Assembly (NCBI RefSeq): GCF_006716065.1
Contig: NZ_VFOL01000001.1
Coordinates: 3,472,001 to 3,536,000 of the forward strand
DNA: 64,000 bases
Source of the DNA: Salinispora arenicola
GTDB taxonomy: Bacteria > Actinomycetota > Actinomycetes > Mycobacteriales > Micromonosporaceae
Direction: 5' to 3'
Positions 49,998 through 59,601 of the stretch are shown here, piece after piece. Below the pieces are notes generated by a model. The model was not told the origin of the DNA. It saw nothing but the letters and a program-made list of their open reading frames with translations, and did no database searches. Both the position numbers and the translations under genes were made by a program. Numbering within the stretch: the stretch's first letter is position 1; every line of letters begins with the position of its first letter.

Positions 49998-52898
49998 ATG
50001 AGACCCATGGCCCGACGTCGCCGCCGCGCGATGATCATCGCGGCGATGGTGGTGGCGGCCGGCGGAGCGACCGTGCCCGCCGGGGCCGCCCAAGCCACGC
50101 CGGCCTGCGACGTGGTCTACACGACCAACGACTGGGGCAGCGGCTTCACCGCGAACATCGCCCTCACCAATCTCGGCGACCCGATCCAGGACTGGACCCT
50201 GCGGTTCGCGTTCGCCGGCAACCAGACCATCACCCACGGCTGGTCGGCGACCTGGAGTCAGGACGGTAGCGACGTCACCGCCACCAACGAGTCGTGGAAC
50301 GGTGACCTCGGCACCGGTGATGCCGCGCACATCGGCTTCAACGCCACGTACAGCGGCACCAACGCCGAGCCGACGTCCTTCTCCGTCAACGGCATGAGCT
50401 GCGGCGGCGTACCGCAGCCGCCCACGGTCACGCTGGACGTGCCCGCCGGGCCGTTCGAGGCGCCCGCCGACGTGCCGCTGACGGCCGCCGCCAGCGATCC
50501 GGACGGGACCATCAGCAAGGTCGACTTCTACCGCAACGGCCTGCTGGTCGGCACCGACACCACGGCCCCGTACGCGTACACCCTGCAGGCGCTGCCGGCG
50601 GGCACCTACACCGTGCAGGCCAAGGCGTACGACGACACCGGGCGCAGCGCCGTCGCGGAGAAGTCGTTCACCGTCGAGCCCCCGTCCGGCCCACGACTGG
50701 TCGCCACCCCAGCCGCGGTGGGCGTACCCGAGGGCGCCAGCGCCACCGTCACGCTGACGTTGAGCGAGGCGCCGGCCGCGAGCGTCCCGGTGAGCCTCAC
50801 CCGCACCGGTGACACTGACATCACTGTCGCGCCCACGTCGCTGACGCTGACCACCGGCAACTGGAACACCGGTGTCACCGTGACCGTGTCGGCGGCCGAG
50901 GACGCCGACACCGCCGGGGGCACCGCGACGATCACCGCGTCCGCTGCCGGCCTCGCCGCACTGGCGATCACCGCGACGGAGATGGACAACGACAACCCGG
51001 GCGGCGACAACGAGTACATCGCGCGATTCCTCACCCAGTACGGCAAGATCAAAAATTCGGGGTACTTCAGCCCCGAGGGCGTGCCGTACCACGCCATCGA
51101 GACCCTGATCGTCGAGGCGCCCGACCACGGCCACGAGACCACGAGCGAGGCGTTCAGCTTCTGGCTCTGGCTGGAGGCGCAGTACGGCCGGGTGACGGAG
51201 AACTGGGCGCCGTTCAACACCGCCTGGACGGTGCTGGAGAACTACATCATCCCGTCGTCGGCCGACCAGCCCACGGCCGGCGCTCCCGGAACCGCTCAGT
51301 ACGCCGCCGAGTACGACCTGCCCAGCCAGTACCCGTCGCAGCTGCAACCGAACGTTCCGGTCGGCCAGGACCCGCTGCGGGGTGAGCTCCAGTCCACCTA
51401 TGGCACCGGTGACATCTACGGCATGCACTGGCTGCTCGACGTGGACAACACCTACGGCTTCGGTCGGTGCGGCGACGGCACCACCCGGCCGGCGTACATC
51501 AACACCTTCCAGCGCGGTCAGCAGGAGTCGGTCTGGGAGACCGTCCCGCAGCCCTCCTGCGAGACCTTCACCCACGGCGGGCAGTACGGCTTCCTGGACA
51601 TCTCCGTCAAGGAGCAGAACGCCCCGGCGAAGCAGTGGAGGTACACCAACGCGCCGGACGCCGACGCCCGCGCCGTGCAGGCTGCCTACTGGGCGCTGAC
51701 CTGGGCCAAGCAGCAGGGCAAGGCGGCGGATGTGGCGGCCACTGTGGCCAGGGCCGCCAAGTTGGGCGACTACCTGCGCTACGCGATGTTCGACAAGTAC
51801 TTCAAGAAGATCGGCAACTGTGTCGGGGCGTCCACCTGCCCGGCCGGCAGTGGCCGAGAGTCCGCGCACTACCTTTTGTCCTGGTACTACGCCTGGGGCG
51901 GCGCGTACGAGCCGGGTCAGGACTGGTCCTGGCGGATCGGCTCCAGCCACAACCACTTCGGCTACCAGAACCCGTTCGCCGCCTGGGCGTTGACCAACGT
52001 GCCGGAACTCGAGCCGAGGTCGCCGAGCGCGACCACCGACTGGGCCAGGAGCCTGGAGCGGCAGCTGGAGTTGTACACCTGGCTGCAGTCCGCCGAGGGC
52101 GCGATCGCCGGCGGCGCGACCAACAGCTGGGGCGGCCGGTACGCCCAGCCACCGGCTGGCACACCGACCTTCTACGGCATGTTCTACGACGAGAAGCCCG
52201 TCTACCACGACCCGCCGTCGAACCAGTGGTTCGGCATGCAGGTCTGGTCGATGCACCGCGTCGCCGAGCTGTACCTGCAGACCGGTGACGCCCGGGCCGA
52301 GGTGTTGCTGGACAGGTGGGTGCCGTGGGCGATCGCCAACACGAGCCTGGGCGCCGACTGGTCGATCCCGGCTGAACTGACGTGGACGGGCAAGCCGAAC
52401 ACGTGGAGCCCGACCAACCCGCAGCCGAACACTGACCTACACGTCGAGGTGACCGACACCGGGCAGGACGTCGGTGCCGCGGCCGCCTACGCCCGGACCC
52501 TGATCGCCTACGCGGCGAGGTCAGGAGACGTGGCCGCCAAGACCACCGCCAAGGGTCTGTTGGACGCGCTGCACGCCGCCAGCGATGCCCTGGGCGTGTC
52601 GACGGTGGAGAAGCGGGGCGACTACGAGCGCTTCGACGACGCCTACGACGCGAGCACCGGGCAGGGTCTCTACCTCCCGCCGGGCTGGACGGGCACGATG
52701 CCCAACGGTGATGTGATCGCGGCGGGTAGGAGTTTCGTCGACATCCGGTCGTTCTACCTGAACGACCCGGATTGGCCGAAGGTGCAGGCATACCTTGATG
52801 GTGGCGCCGAGCCGACGTTCCGTTACCACCGTTTCTGGGCCCAGGCCGACGTCGCGATGGCGTACGCCGACTTCGGGCGGCTGTTCCCGACTGGTTGA
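49998..52898 (+). CDS. Secreted GH48 cellobiohydrolase with CBM2
   Basis: A 966-residue secreted reducing-end cellobiohydrolase. Signal peptide 1-34; CBM2 at about 35-135 (CDVVYTTNDWGSGFTANIAL, WNG, final Cys); an Ig-like domain at about 140-230; a Calx-beta-like domain at about 232-328; GH48 at about 335-966. The GH48 start YIARFLTQYGKIKNSGYF and the acid-catalyst segment LIVEAPDHGHETTSEAF are diagnostic. GAGGAG lies nine bases before the ATG. GH48 is the key exocellulase of cellulolytic actinomycetes. CebR boxes upstream imply induction by cellobiose. Confidence 0.95.
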   Translation: MRPMARRRRRAMIIAAMVVAAGGATVPAGAAQATPACDVVYTTNDWGSGFTANIALTNLGDPIQDWTLRFAFAGNQTITHGWSATWSQDGSDVTATNESWNGDLGTGDAAHIGFNATYSGTNAEPTSFSVNGMSCGGVPQPPTVTLDVPAGPFEAPADVPLTAAASDPDGTISKVDFYRNGLLVGTDTTAPYAYTLQALPAGTYTVQAKAYDDTGRSAVAEKSFTVEPPSGPRLVATPAAVGVPEGASATVTLTLSEAPAASVPVSLTRTGDTDITVAPTSLTLTTGNWNTGVTVTVSAAEDADTAGGTATITASAAGLAALAITATEMDNDNPGGDNEYIARFLTQYGKIKNSGYFSPEGVPYHAIETLIVEAPDHGHETTSEAFSFWLWLEAQYGRVTENWAPFNTAWTVLENYIIPSSADQPTAGAPGTAQYAAEYDLPSQYPSQLQPNVPVGQDPLRGELQSTYGTGDIYGMHWLLDVDNTYGFGRCGDGTTRPAYINTFQRGQQESVWETVPQPSCETFTHGGQYGFLDISVKEQNAPAKQWRYTNAPDADARAVQAAYWALTWAKQQGKAADVAATVARAAKLGDYLRYAMFDKYFKKIGNCVGASTCPAGSGRESAHYLLSWYYAWGGAYEPGQDWSWRIGSSHNHFGYQNPFAAWALTNVPELEPRSPSATTDWARSLERQLELYTWLQSAEGAIAGGATNSWGGRYAQPPAGTPTFYGMFYDEKPVYHDPPSNQWFGMQVWSMHRVAELYLQTGDARAEVLLDRWVPWAIANTSLGADWSIPAELTWTGKPNTWSPTNPQPNTDLHVEVTDTGQDVGAAAAYARTLIAYAARSGDVAAKTTAKGLLDALHAASDALGVSTVEKRGDYERFDDAYDASTGQGLYLPPGWTGTMPNGDVIAAGRSFVDIRSFYLNDPDWPKVQAYLDGGAEPTFRYHRFWAQADVAMAYADFGRLFPTG

Positions 52899-53072
52899 CG
52901 GAGCGATCCAGGCAGACAGTGCATTATTCCTGATTCGGATGATTCGCGTTAGAGCGAAGGTGGCATTCCGGACTTAACCGATAGGACCGAGTGTTCTCAC
53001 TATGCAAAATGGCCAAAATTTAGAGGTCCCTGGGAGCGCGGACCTGCTCCCGAGGGGGTAACGTACGTCACC

Positions 53073-53104
53073 GGAGAGGCCGCTCCCCCCGTGGCGGCCT
53101 CTCC
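53073..53104 (+). terminator. Terminator after the GH48 gene
   Basis: GGAGAGGCCGC (53073-53083) and GCGGCCTCTCC (53094-53104), a perfect 11-base stem with a ten-base loop. It also lies 29 bases after the stop of the convergent membrane protein gene at 53133. Confidence 0.8.
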
Positions 53105-53132
53105 CTTGCTGAGTCGCCACGTGTGACTCGTC

Positions 53133-53840
53133 TCACCCGCGCTGCGGCGACTGCTCACTGTTGACTGGCGCGAACCCCTCATCCGGGGCTACCGGGTGTC
53201 GTAACCCCGGATGGCCAGTCGGCAGCGAACGACGCACCACCACCCAGCTCACCGTGAGCACGGCGGCCACCAGCGGCCAGCTCATCGCCACCCGGGCCAC
53301 GCTCAGCGCAACCACCTGCCCACCGAGCCACAACGGCAGGAAGACGGCTACCCGTAGCAGGTAGCTGACCGTCCAGACCCAGCTGCCCCGTCCATAGGCC
53401 CGCAGTAGCGCCGGATCCCGGCGCCACCGGGTTCGCTGCCGTAACACCGCACCGACGACCACACCCAGTAGCGGCCAGCGGACCACCACGCTGATCAACC
53501 AGGCGAGCGCGCTCGCCGCGTTCGCGACGAGCTGCACCAGGAAGAAGTCCTCGGCCCGTCCCGTCCGCAACGCGATCAGCGCGCCGACGCAGACGGCGAG
53601 TAGGCCCACCAGCACCGACCGTGGGCGGTGCCCACGGAGCCACCGCCAGCCCGCGACCGCCGCGCCGGCCACCAGGGCGGCGCCCACCCCGACTGGCAGC
53701 GACTCGCCGCTGAGCAGCCAGCCTGCTGCGAACGCCACCGGCGGAACCGTGGCGTCGATCGCACCGCGCCGCCCGCCGAGCAGGTCGGCGAGCGATTCCG
53801 GTTCCGTCGTCGCCGTCGGATTCTTCGCAGTGGTACCCAC
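53133..53840 (-). CDS. DUF3159 membrane protein
   Basis: A 235-residue membrane protein with about five hydrophobic segments. SLADLLGGRRGAIDATVPPV near residue 20 is the DUF3159 signature. GTG 53840 has GAAGGGG at good distance; twelve codons upstream are open without support. In other actinomycetes such genes neighbour pot-type or DNA-related loci, but here the gene is isolated. Function unknown. Confidence 0.82.
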   Translation of the reverse strand: MGTTAKNPTATTEPESLADLLGGRRGAIDATVPPVAFAAGWLLSGESLPVGVGAALVAGAAVAGWRWLRGHRPRSVLVGLLAVCVGALIALRTGRAEDFFLVQLVANAASALAWLISVVVRWPLLGVVVGAVLRQRTRWRRDPALLRAYGRGSWVWTVSYLLRVAVFLPLWLGGQVVALSVARVAMSWPLVAAVLTVSWVVVRRSLPTGHPGLRHPVAPDEGFAPVNSEQSPQRG

Positions 53841-54244
53841 TCTCACCCCTTCCCTCGTCGCGGCCTTTGCGGCCAACCGGAGCCGGCGGTGAAACCCCGG
53901 TGGGCTGATCCAAACCTAGTACGACAGTGGCATCAGGTGATCAGGTGGTGACTCTGCTGTTCGTCGCCCTAATGCATAAAAGTGACGAAATGCCTTTTCC
54001 GTGCATGTGTTGTCCTCGTTTCGCACCGATCCAAAGACGGGTGCCGTGGCGAGGTGGGTGCGTTTCTAGTCATAACGAGACAAAACATTGCTCGGACGAA
54101 GTCGGATGCGGTACGCCTTGCCAAAAGATCTAAAAATGTGAATACTTCGTTTCAGCCTGGCTGCCTACCCTGCTCGGCCAGGCCGTTGCATTGGCCCCGC
54201 CACCTCGGCGTGGGCCTCCTCATCCCCCCAAACGGAGGTTCTAC
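53841..54244. other. Promoter region before the serine protease
   Basis: No ORF is convincing. An unusually AT-rich stretch (about 53965-54150, with TAATGCATAAAAGTG and ATCTAAAAATGTGAATAC) contrasts with the surrounding DNA and probably contains the promoter of the protease gene. No clear operator was found. Confidence 0.4.
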
Positions 54245-55279
54245 ATGCGACCCACGAGGTTCGTGTTCCGTCGTGCCGCGGCAGTGGCCGCGGCCGGAAC
54301 CCTGGTAGTAGGAGCGCTGATCGGTAGCCCGGCACAGGCAGCCCCCGACGCTTCACCGGAGGCCGCCGCTGACCTCGCCGAGCAGCTCGGTGACCGTGCC
54401 GCCGGCATCTACGCCGACGACAGCGGCAAGGTCGTCGTCGCGGTGACCGACTCCGCCGCCGCCCGACAGGTCACCCGTGCCGGCGCCACCCCGAGGATGG
54501 TCAAGCGCGGTGCCGCCGAGTTGAAGCGCGCCACCGCCGAGTTGGAACGCTCGGCGAAGATCCCCGGCACCGCCTGGTGGGTGGATCCGGAGACCAACCA
54601 GGTCGTTGTCTCCGTCGACAGCACGGTGACCGGAACCAAGCTGGCCCGGGTCAAGGCCGCCGCGGCCCGGACCGGAGGCGCGGTGCGCATCGAGCCGGAG
54701 GCGGGCGTGTTGAGCACCCAGATCACCGGAGGTGAGCGGATCACGGGTGCCAGCGGTGGCGTGTGTTCGCTCGGCTTCAACGTGCGTAGCGGCAGCAACT
54801 ACTACTTCCTGACCGCCGGGCACTGCACCGACGTCGTGTCGAGCTGGTACGACAACGGCTCGCTCCTCGGCCCCACTGCCGGATCCAGCTTCCCCGGCGA
54901 CGACTACGGCATCGTGCGCCTCAACAACGGCTACGAGCCGGGCTACGTCTACCTCTACAACGGCGGGTACCAGGACATCACGACCGCGGGCAACGCCTTC
55001 GTCGGCCAGTCCGTACGGCGTTCGGGCCAGACCACCGGTCTGCACAGCGGCTCGGTCACCGGGCTCAACGCCACGGTCAACTACGCCGAGGGCACGGTCT
55101 ACGGCCTGATCCGTACCAACGTCTGCGCGGAGCGGGGCGACAGCGGCGGTTCGCTGTTCAGCGGTTCGACCGCGCTCGGCCTCACGTCCGGCGGCAACGG
55201 CAACTGCACCTTCGGTGGCACGACCTACTTCCAGCCGGTCATCGAAGCGCTGAACCGTTACGGCGTGGACGTCTACTGA
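54245..55279 (+). CDS. Streptogrisin-like secreted serine protease
   Basis: A 344-residue S1 family protease of the alpha-lytic/streptogrisin type made as a preproprotein. Signal peptide 1-31; propeptide to about residue 160 (repeats of charged helices, [18 protein letters not shown] typical of the pro-domain); mature domain with His in FLTAGHC, Asp in GDDYGIVRL and Ser in [12 protein letters not shown]. The three Cys pairs expected in this family are present. GGAGG lies six bases before the ATG. It degrades extracellular protein and probably acts together with the polysaccharide hydrolases. Confidence 0.92.
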   Translation: MRPTRFVFRRAAAVAAAGTLVVGALIGSPAQAAPDASPEAAADLAEQLGDRAAGIYADDSGKVVVAVTDSAAARQVTRAGATPRMVKRGAAELKRATAELERSAKIPGTAWWVDPETNQVVVSVDSTVTGTKLARVKAAAARTGGAVRIEPEAGVLSTQITGGERITGASGGVCSLGFNVRSGSNYYFLTAGHCTDVVSSWYDNGSLLGPTAGSSFPGDDYGIVRLNNGYEPGYVYLYNGGYQDITTAGNAFVGQSVRRSGQTTGLHSGSVTGLNATVNYAEGTVYGLIRTNVCAERGDSGGSLFSGSTALGLTSGGNGNCTFGGTTYFQPVIEALNRYGVDVY

Positions 55280-55360
55280 CGAAAGTGGCGGTCGCCGGGC
55301 CCCGTCCGGTGACCCCCACCAGCGTTGGTCGTCAGCTCATCACGGTGGGGTTGTGACGAG

Positions 55361-55388
55361 GACCCGGCTCCCCTGCGGGGGCCGGGTC
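55361..55388 (+). terminator. Intrinsic terminator of the protease gene
   Basis: GACCCGGC...GCCGGGTC (eight base pairs) with an inner CCCC/GGGG pairing, followed by TTCTTGTT. One of the few hairpins here with a following T-rich tract. Confidence 0.88.
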
Positions 55389-55689
55389 TTCTTGTTGCTG
55401 GTCAGTGCCCGTAGCCCAGCTGCTGCCACCTACCACGGACAGCCGCGAGCTGTTGCCCCGCCGCGGATCCGGCGCGGTGTACTGAAGGCCACGAGCCCTA
55501 TGGTCGACCGGTCGCTACCTGAATGGGGATATCTGTGGATCTTGGCGATCTGCCGGACCAGCCTCGGCTGATGCCGTTGATTGGCCTACGCCGGCCAGCG
55601 GCCGGGGATCGGGTCAGCGCGGCAGGCTGCGCAGAAGCGCCAACGGCCTCGGGCTGGTGTTCCTTGGGATCAGGTACGGATCATGAGGG
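55389..55689. other. Gene-free gap
   Basis: No gene or remnant could be identified between the protease terminator and the end of the DUF4239 gene. Several short frames are open, none with recognisable content. Confidence 0.4.
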
Positions 55690-56472
55690 TCAGTCGAATG
55701 CCTGCCCTGCCTTGACATAGGGATCAACCGATACGACGATCGCTCCTCTGAAGGGTTCGTCCACGCCCTCGACCACGAACAGCAGGAGACTGATCATGGT
55801 GGCGACGGCGCAGACGAGAATCATGGAAGTGCGACGTGTCTGGGTCGGGATGAAGCAGGACAGCAGGATGACGACCAGTGCGCCGAACAGGAGTGTGAAC
55901 CACAGCGTCGTGGGAAGCGCGGCCGTGGTGTAGGTGTATCGGAGCTGGCGTGCCTCGCTCCACTTCTCGAGTTCTGACAGGGCCAAGCTGTTCAGCTGTC
56001 CTTCCTTCTCTGACTTCGGATTGAACTTCAGCAACACGCGGTGAACCCTGTTCTCTGCCTCCAGTTCGCCGTCCGCGCTGTTTCCCTGCTGGTAGGCGGG
56101 CCACGCCTCGTTGACCATGAATTCGACATGTTCGCGTAACAGGCCCTGAAGCTGAGTACGGGCGGGCTCCGGATGTTCGGACACCGTGCGATAGAGCGCG
56201 CTCAGGTCCGCCGCCTCGGTGGCGACCGAAAGACTGGCCTGGTTGTAGGTCCCGTACACGGAGAACGCGGTCAGGGCGAGTAGAAGTGCGTAGAAGGTGC
56301 CGGCGATCATGATGGTGTGGGTGATGAGGTCCAGCCACTTCGGCTCGGCGCCGCACACCCGTTTGGCTCGTCCGTGCAGCAGCCGTACCCCCAACGCCGC
56401 TATGCCGACAAAGAATGTCAGGAAGATGAGGAACAGGACCCAGCCGGGTACCAGGTGGCTCCAGTCGCGCAC
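55690..56472 (-). CDS. DUF4239 (bestrophin-like) membrane protein
   Basis: A 260-residue membrane protein with helices at about 10-30, 55-75, 185-205 and 215-235, and a soluble helical section between. The pattern matches bestrophin-like DUF4239 proteins. GAGGAG precedes GTG 56472. Some relatives are suspected ion channels, but the family is uncharacterised. Not obviously linked to the neighbouring ars pair. Confidence 0.75.
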   Translation of the reverse strand: MRDWSHLVPGWVLFLIFLTFFVGIAALGVRLLHGRAKRVCGAEPKWLDLITHTIMIAGTFYALLLALTAFSVYGTYNQASLSVATEAADLSALYRTVSEHPEPARTQLQGLLREHVEFMVNEAWPAYQQGNSADGELEAENRVHRVLLKFNPKSEKEGQLNSLALSELEKWSEARQLRYTYTTAALPTTLWFTLLFGALVVILLSCFIPTQTRRTSMILVCAVATMISLLLFVVEGVDEPFRGAIVVSVDPYVKAGQAFD

Positions 56473-56621
56473 GTGACTGCTCCTCGCCCGGAAGGTGTTT
56501 CATGACCAGATGGGTGGAGTATGTCAAGTGCGCCGACTCTGGTAGCGGGGGTTTCGCGACCGGGTGACGGCATTGTGAATGGAGTCGGTCGTGGGGTGGA
56601 TTGCACGAAATGCGCCTCGAC

Positions 56622-57002
56622 CTACGGAGCGGTGGTCCCACCCTCGTTGGCGAGTAGCGCCGCCAGCTGGCCGAGGACGGCCTTCCGCGGTCGGTAGTAC
56701 ACCCAGGTGCCCCGACGCTCGGCGTCCACCAGCCCTGCCTCGCGAAGTGTCCGGAGGTGGTGCGAGATCGTCGGCCCGCTCAGGTCGAAGGCGGGGGTCA
56801 GGTCGCACACGCACGCCTCGCCGTTCTCGGCGGAGGCGATCATCGACATCAGCTGGAGCCGCACCGGATCGCCGAGTGCTTTGAACGCCGGAGCGAGCGC
56901 GGTGGCGACCTCCGCAGGGACACGCTGCTGCGCCAGGGGTGGGCAGCAGGGGGTGTCGCCGCCCAGGATGGCGAGGGGGAGCGGCGTCTTTTGTTTCGGC
57001 AT
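56622..57002 (-). CDS. arsR: ArsR-type metalloid-responsive repressor
   Basis: A 126-residue ArsR/SmtB repressor. The winged helix has LSGPTISHHLRTLREAGLVD near residue 70-90, and the As(III) motif C-V-C-D-L appears in GEACVCDLTPAF. An additional Cys pair (PCCPP) sits in the N-terminus. A perfect TTGACA...TGTCAA operator lies in the gap to the divergent arsN1-like gene. Expected to release DNA on binding arsenite or a trivalent organoarsenical. Confidence 0.9.
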   Translation of the reverse strand: MPKQKTPLPLAILGGDTPCCPPLAQQRVPAEVATALAPAFKALGDPVRLQLMSMIASAENGEACVCDLTPAFDLSGPTISHHLRTLREAGLVDAERRGTWVYYRPRKAVLGQLAALLANEGGTTAP

Positions 57003-57011
57003 ACGTCTAGT

Positions 57012-57059
57012 TTGACATCTCTCGAATCGGTGTGCAAGCATTGGTTTGACAGATGTCAA
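57012..57059. promoter_or_regulatory. ArsR operator region
   Basis: TTGACA GA TGTCAA at 57046-57059 is a perfect palindrome of the known ArsR type, and a half site TTGACATCT lies at 57012-57020. The two are 34 bases apart in the divergent promoter between arsR and the acetyltransferase unit. Confidence 0.88.
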
Positions 57060-57072
57060 GAAGGACACGTTT

Positions 57073-57156
57073 GTGAAAAAGATGCTTCGACGGAAGGTCC
57101 CCCAGGTCGAGGCGCGGTCCGGTGCTTCCGGCGGACCGCGCCGAGGAGCGCGCTGA
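57073..57156 (+). CDS. Possible 27-residue leader ORF
   Basis: GTG 57073 with AAGGA seven bases upstream opens a 27-residue basic ORF (starts MKKMLRRKVPQ) whose TGA overlaps the ATG of the acetyltransferase gene (TGATG). It could be a coupling leader or a small protein. Evidence is limited to the ribosome site and overlap. Confidence 0.4.
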   Translation: MKKMLRRKVPQVEARSGASGGPRRGAR

Positions 57157-57653
57157 TGGCCGACATCACCATCCGACCCATGCGCCGTGACGACGAAAAG
57201 CCGGTCCTGGAGATCTACCAGGCGGGCCTCGACTCCGGAGACGCCAGTTTCGAAACCGTGGCCCCGGCCTGGACGGTATTCGACGCCGGCCGGCTACCCG
57301 AGCATCGCTACGTCGCCGCCGATGACGGCGGCACGGTCCTCGGCTGGATCGCCGTGTCGTCGGTCTCCACCCGCGTCGTGTACGCCGGAGTGGTGGAACA
57401 CTCCGTCTACGTCGACCCCGCCGCGCAGGGACGCGGCGTCGCCCGGCTGCTGCTCACCACGCTGATCGCCGCCACCGAGGCTGCCGGGATCTGGACCATC
57501 CAGTCGGGCGTCTTCCCAGAGAACACCGCCAGCCTCACCCTGCACACCCGATCGGGTTTCCGTGTCGTCGGTACCCGTGAGCGGGTTGGCCGCCGGCACG
57601 GCCGGTGGCGCGACGTCGTGCTGCTGGAGCGCCGTAGTCCGGCCATTACCTGA
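57156..57653 (+). CDS. arsN1: GNAT acetyltransferase (arsinothricin/phosphinothricin type)
   Basis: A 165-residue GNAT of the PAT/Bar family that includes ArsN1, which acetylates arsinothricin and phosphinothricin. ITIRPMRRDD, a conserved stretch SVYVDPAAQGRGVARLLL (acetyl-CoA loop Q/R-x-x-G-x-G/A) and SGVFPENTASLTLHTRSGFRVVGTRERVGR fit the family. It lies divergent from an As(III)-type ArsR with a shared operator, which favours the arsinothricin assignment over plain phosphinothricin resistance. Confidence 0.82.
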   Translation: MADITIRPMRRDDEKPVLEIYQAGLDSGDASFETVAPAWTVFDAGRLPEHRYVAADDGGTVLGWIAVSSVSTRVVYAGVVEHSVYVDPAAQGRGVARLLLTTLIAATEAAGIWTIQSGVFPENTASLTLHTRSGFRVVGTRERVGRRHGRWRDVVLLERRSPAIT

Positions 57654-57965
57654 CAACCCCAAGCCGGGCTCGACTGTCCGCCGATCCGGCGCGCCGCCCG
57701 GGCCCAACCCGCATGACCACCGGCCCCGTACCTCCGTCCGGGTGAACGACGCGCCCACCCGGAGGCTGGCTACCACGCCGTCGGCCGCCGGGTTCGATGG
57801 CAGTAACCCGACCGAGCCGGCTACCGGTGCCGGCAGCCGATGACTCGATTCCGCCAGGGACTCGTCGTAGCACCGTTGTCGGTGCGGACGGTTACGATGT
57901 CGGCCCGTAAGCCGACGCCCGCCACCGAGGATCACCGGTGTCACAGGGCAGCCGAGGGGAAACCA
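57654..57965. other. Gap of 312 bases
   Basis: No gene seen. A hairpin CCGGGTG/CACCCGG (about 57738-57767) is a candidate terminator of the acetyltransferase gene. The rest is GC-rich spacer. Confidence 0.4.
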
Positions 57966-58508
57966 ATGGCCACGCACATCGTCCTGTTACGGGGAATCAA
58001 TGTAGGCAAGCACAACCGGATCGCGATGTCCGAGCTCAAAGCGTTACTCACCGACCTCGGTCACACGGACGTGCGGACGCTGCTCAACAGCGGAAATGCC
58101 GTGGTCACGACGGCTGACGCGGACTCGGCCGCAGTGGCGCGCAGGATCCGGAAGGGCATCAGCGACTCGTTCGGCCTGTCGATCCCCACCATCGTGCGAA
58201 GTCGCGCCCAGGTCGAGGCTGTGATCGAACGCAACCCCATGCCCGAGGAGGCGGAGCGTGAGCCGAGCTACTTTCACGTGGGATTCTGTGACCCTGCGCC
58301 GTCGCAGGAACGCCTCGACGCGATTGACGGCACGACGCTCGGCGCGGATCGAATCATGGTCCGCGCCGGTACGTGCTATCTGTGGTTCGCCGACGGACCC
58401 CGGAACTCCCCTCTCGGCCGGGTGCTCAGTGCCGACAAACTCGGCGTGAGCATGACGATGCGCAACTGGAACACCGTGCGGAAGCTGTTGTGCCTCGCCG
58501 GCCCCTGA
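57966..58508 (+). CDS. DUF1697-family protein
   Basis: A 180-residue cytoplasmic protein of the DUF1697 family: IVLLRGINVGKHNRIAM at the N-terminus, TLLNSGNAVV near residue 40, and the C-terminal MTMRNWNTVRKLL are family hallmarks. The family is widespread in soil actinomycetes and uncharacterised. ATG 57966 has GGGGA upstream. The gene stands alone. Confidence 0.88.
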   Translation: MATHIVLLRGINVGKHNRIAMSELKALLTDLGHTDVRTLLNSGNAVVTTADADSAAVARRIRKGISDSFGLSIPTIVRSRAQVEAVIERNPMPEEAEREPSYFHVGFCDPAPSQERLDAIDGTTLGADRIMVRAGTCYLWFADGPRNSPLGRVLSADKLGVSMTMRNWNTVRKLLCLAGP

Positions 58509-58558
58509 ATTCCGGACGACGTTCGGGGGAGCGGGGCTGGCCTGGCGCCTCCACACAG

Positions 58559-59143
58559 TCAGCCAGGTGACGGCCCTGTGTACGCCGTGCCAGGTTCGCG
58601 CCGACCGAGCTGCGCGGCGGCGCCGAGGACCAGGTCGACTCTGCCGTCCAGCGGGCCGCCGAGCTCCAGTACCGGTGTGTCCGTCCAGGCATGCAGCGGG
58701 TCGTCGTAGACCAGTTCCAGCAGCGCGTCGTTCATTCGCGTCCGGAGGCCGGGCCACTCCGTGGCTGGCAGCAGTCGCTCCGTCTCAGCTGTGATCACCG
58801 TGATGACCAGCAGGTCGAGGTGGGTGAAGGCGACGCTGAGGGGCGAGTGGTCGGCCTCCTCCGACGGGTCCGCACCGGCCGCGACCAGGTACGCCAGGTA
58901 GTCCAGCGGTGTGCGGTCGAAGATCGTGTCGGACGGCGACGGCGGCGAGCACAGGCTTCGCGCCGAGCGCGCCATCAGCGCCCGATAGTCCTCCGGCGAC
59001 GGCGGATACTGGAACTCGTACTCCTCGTCTTCGAGTAGGTGGTACGGCTCATCGGCCACCACGTGGCCGGGTAGTCGGGCGCACAGCGCCTCGACCAGTG
59101 TCGTCTTCCCGGTTCCGTGCGTCCCGGAGACCCCGATCCTCAT
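58559..59143 (-). CDS. AAA-type small ATPase/kinase
   Basis: A 194-residue P-loop protein: IGVSGTHGTGKTTLVEAL (Walker A), FDRTPLDYLAYL near residue 75 and strand LDLLVITVIT (residues about 109-118) in place of Walker B. The size and layout fit nucleotide kinase-like AAA proteins that phosphorylate small molecules. It is probably cotranscribed with the HTH gene upstream (50-base gap). Substrate unknown. Confidence 0.78.
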   Translation of the reverse strand: MRIGVSGTHGTGKTTLVEALCARLPGHVVADEPYHLLEDEEYEFQYPPSPEDYRALMARSARSLCSPPSPSDTIFDRTPLDYLAYLVAAGADPSEEADHSPLSVAFTHLDLLVITVITAETERLLPATEWPGLRTRMNDALLELVYDDPLHAWTDTPVLELGGPLDGRVDLVLGAAAQLGRREPGTAYTGPSPG

Positions 59144-59193
59144 TCCTGCGCGCTCCTCCGGTATTGGCCGTGCTTGGGCGAGGGGTGGCTGGG

Positions 59194-59514
59194 TCAGGTG
59201 TGCGGTGTGCTGGTGAACAGGTTGATCAGTTCGCCGATGCGGTGGTCGGCCTCGGCCGGATGCCGAAATCGACCGGCCGGGTTGACGGTGTACGCGTTGC
59301 GCCGGCCAACCCGCTCCCGCTGCAGGTATCCGGCGGCTTCCAGGTCGGCGACGATGGCCTGTGCGGCGCGTTCGGTGATGCCGACGGACATGGCGACGTC
59401 GCGGAGACGTGTTGTCGGTTCCCGGGCGATGGCCAGGAGCACGTGGGCGTGATTGGTCAGGAACGTCCATCCCTTCGCTCCGTCCGCTGTCCCTGGCCGG
59501 GTCGCCTGAGGCAT
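59194..59514 (-). CDS. Winged-helix regulator (MarR/ArsR-like)
   Basis: A small HTH protein of 106 residues from ATG 59514, or 109 from 59523. TFLTNHAHVLLAIAREPTTR starts the fold, followed by MSVGITERAAQAIVADLEAA (recognition helix) and YLQRERVGRRNAYTVNP (wing). It is upstream of the AAA gene, and two overlapping palindromes upstream are likely operators. Inferred to repress its own operon. Confidence 0.82.
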   Translation of the reverse strand: MPQATRPGTADGAKGWTFLTNHAHVLLAIAREPTTRLRDVAMSVGITERAAQAIVADLEAAGYLQRERVGRRNAYTVNPAGRFRHPAEADHRIGELINLFTSTPHT

Positions 59515-59601
59515 GATCACCATCCCGCCGTTGTCCGGTGTGTCTCCGCCAATATAGGTATCCCAAGACACGAAAGCATCATCGTGCCTGCACCTCGACC
59601 C

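Noticed and set aside
55523..55720. 65-codon frame after the protease gene
   Set aside because: No ribosome site, mixed codon use and overlap with the end of the DUF4239 gene.
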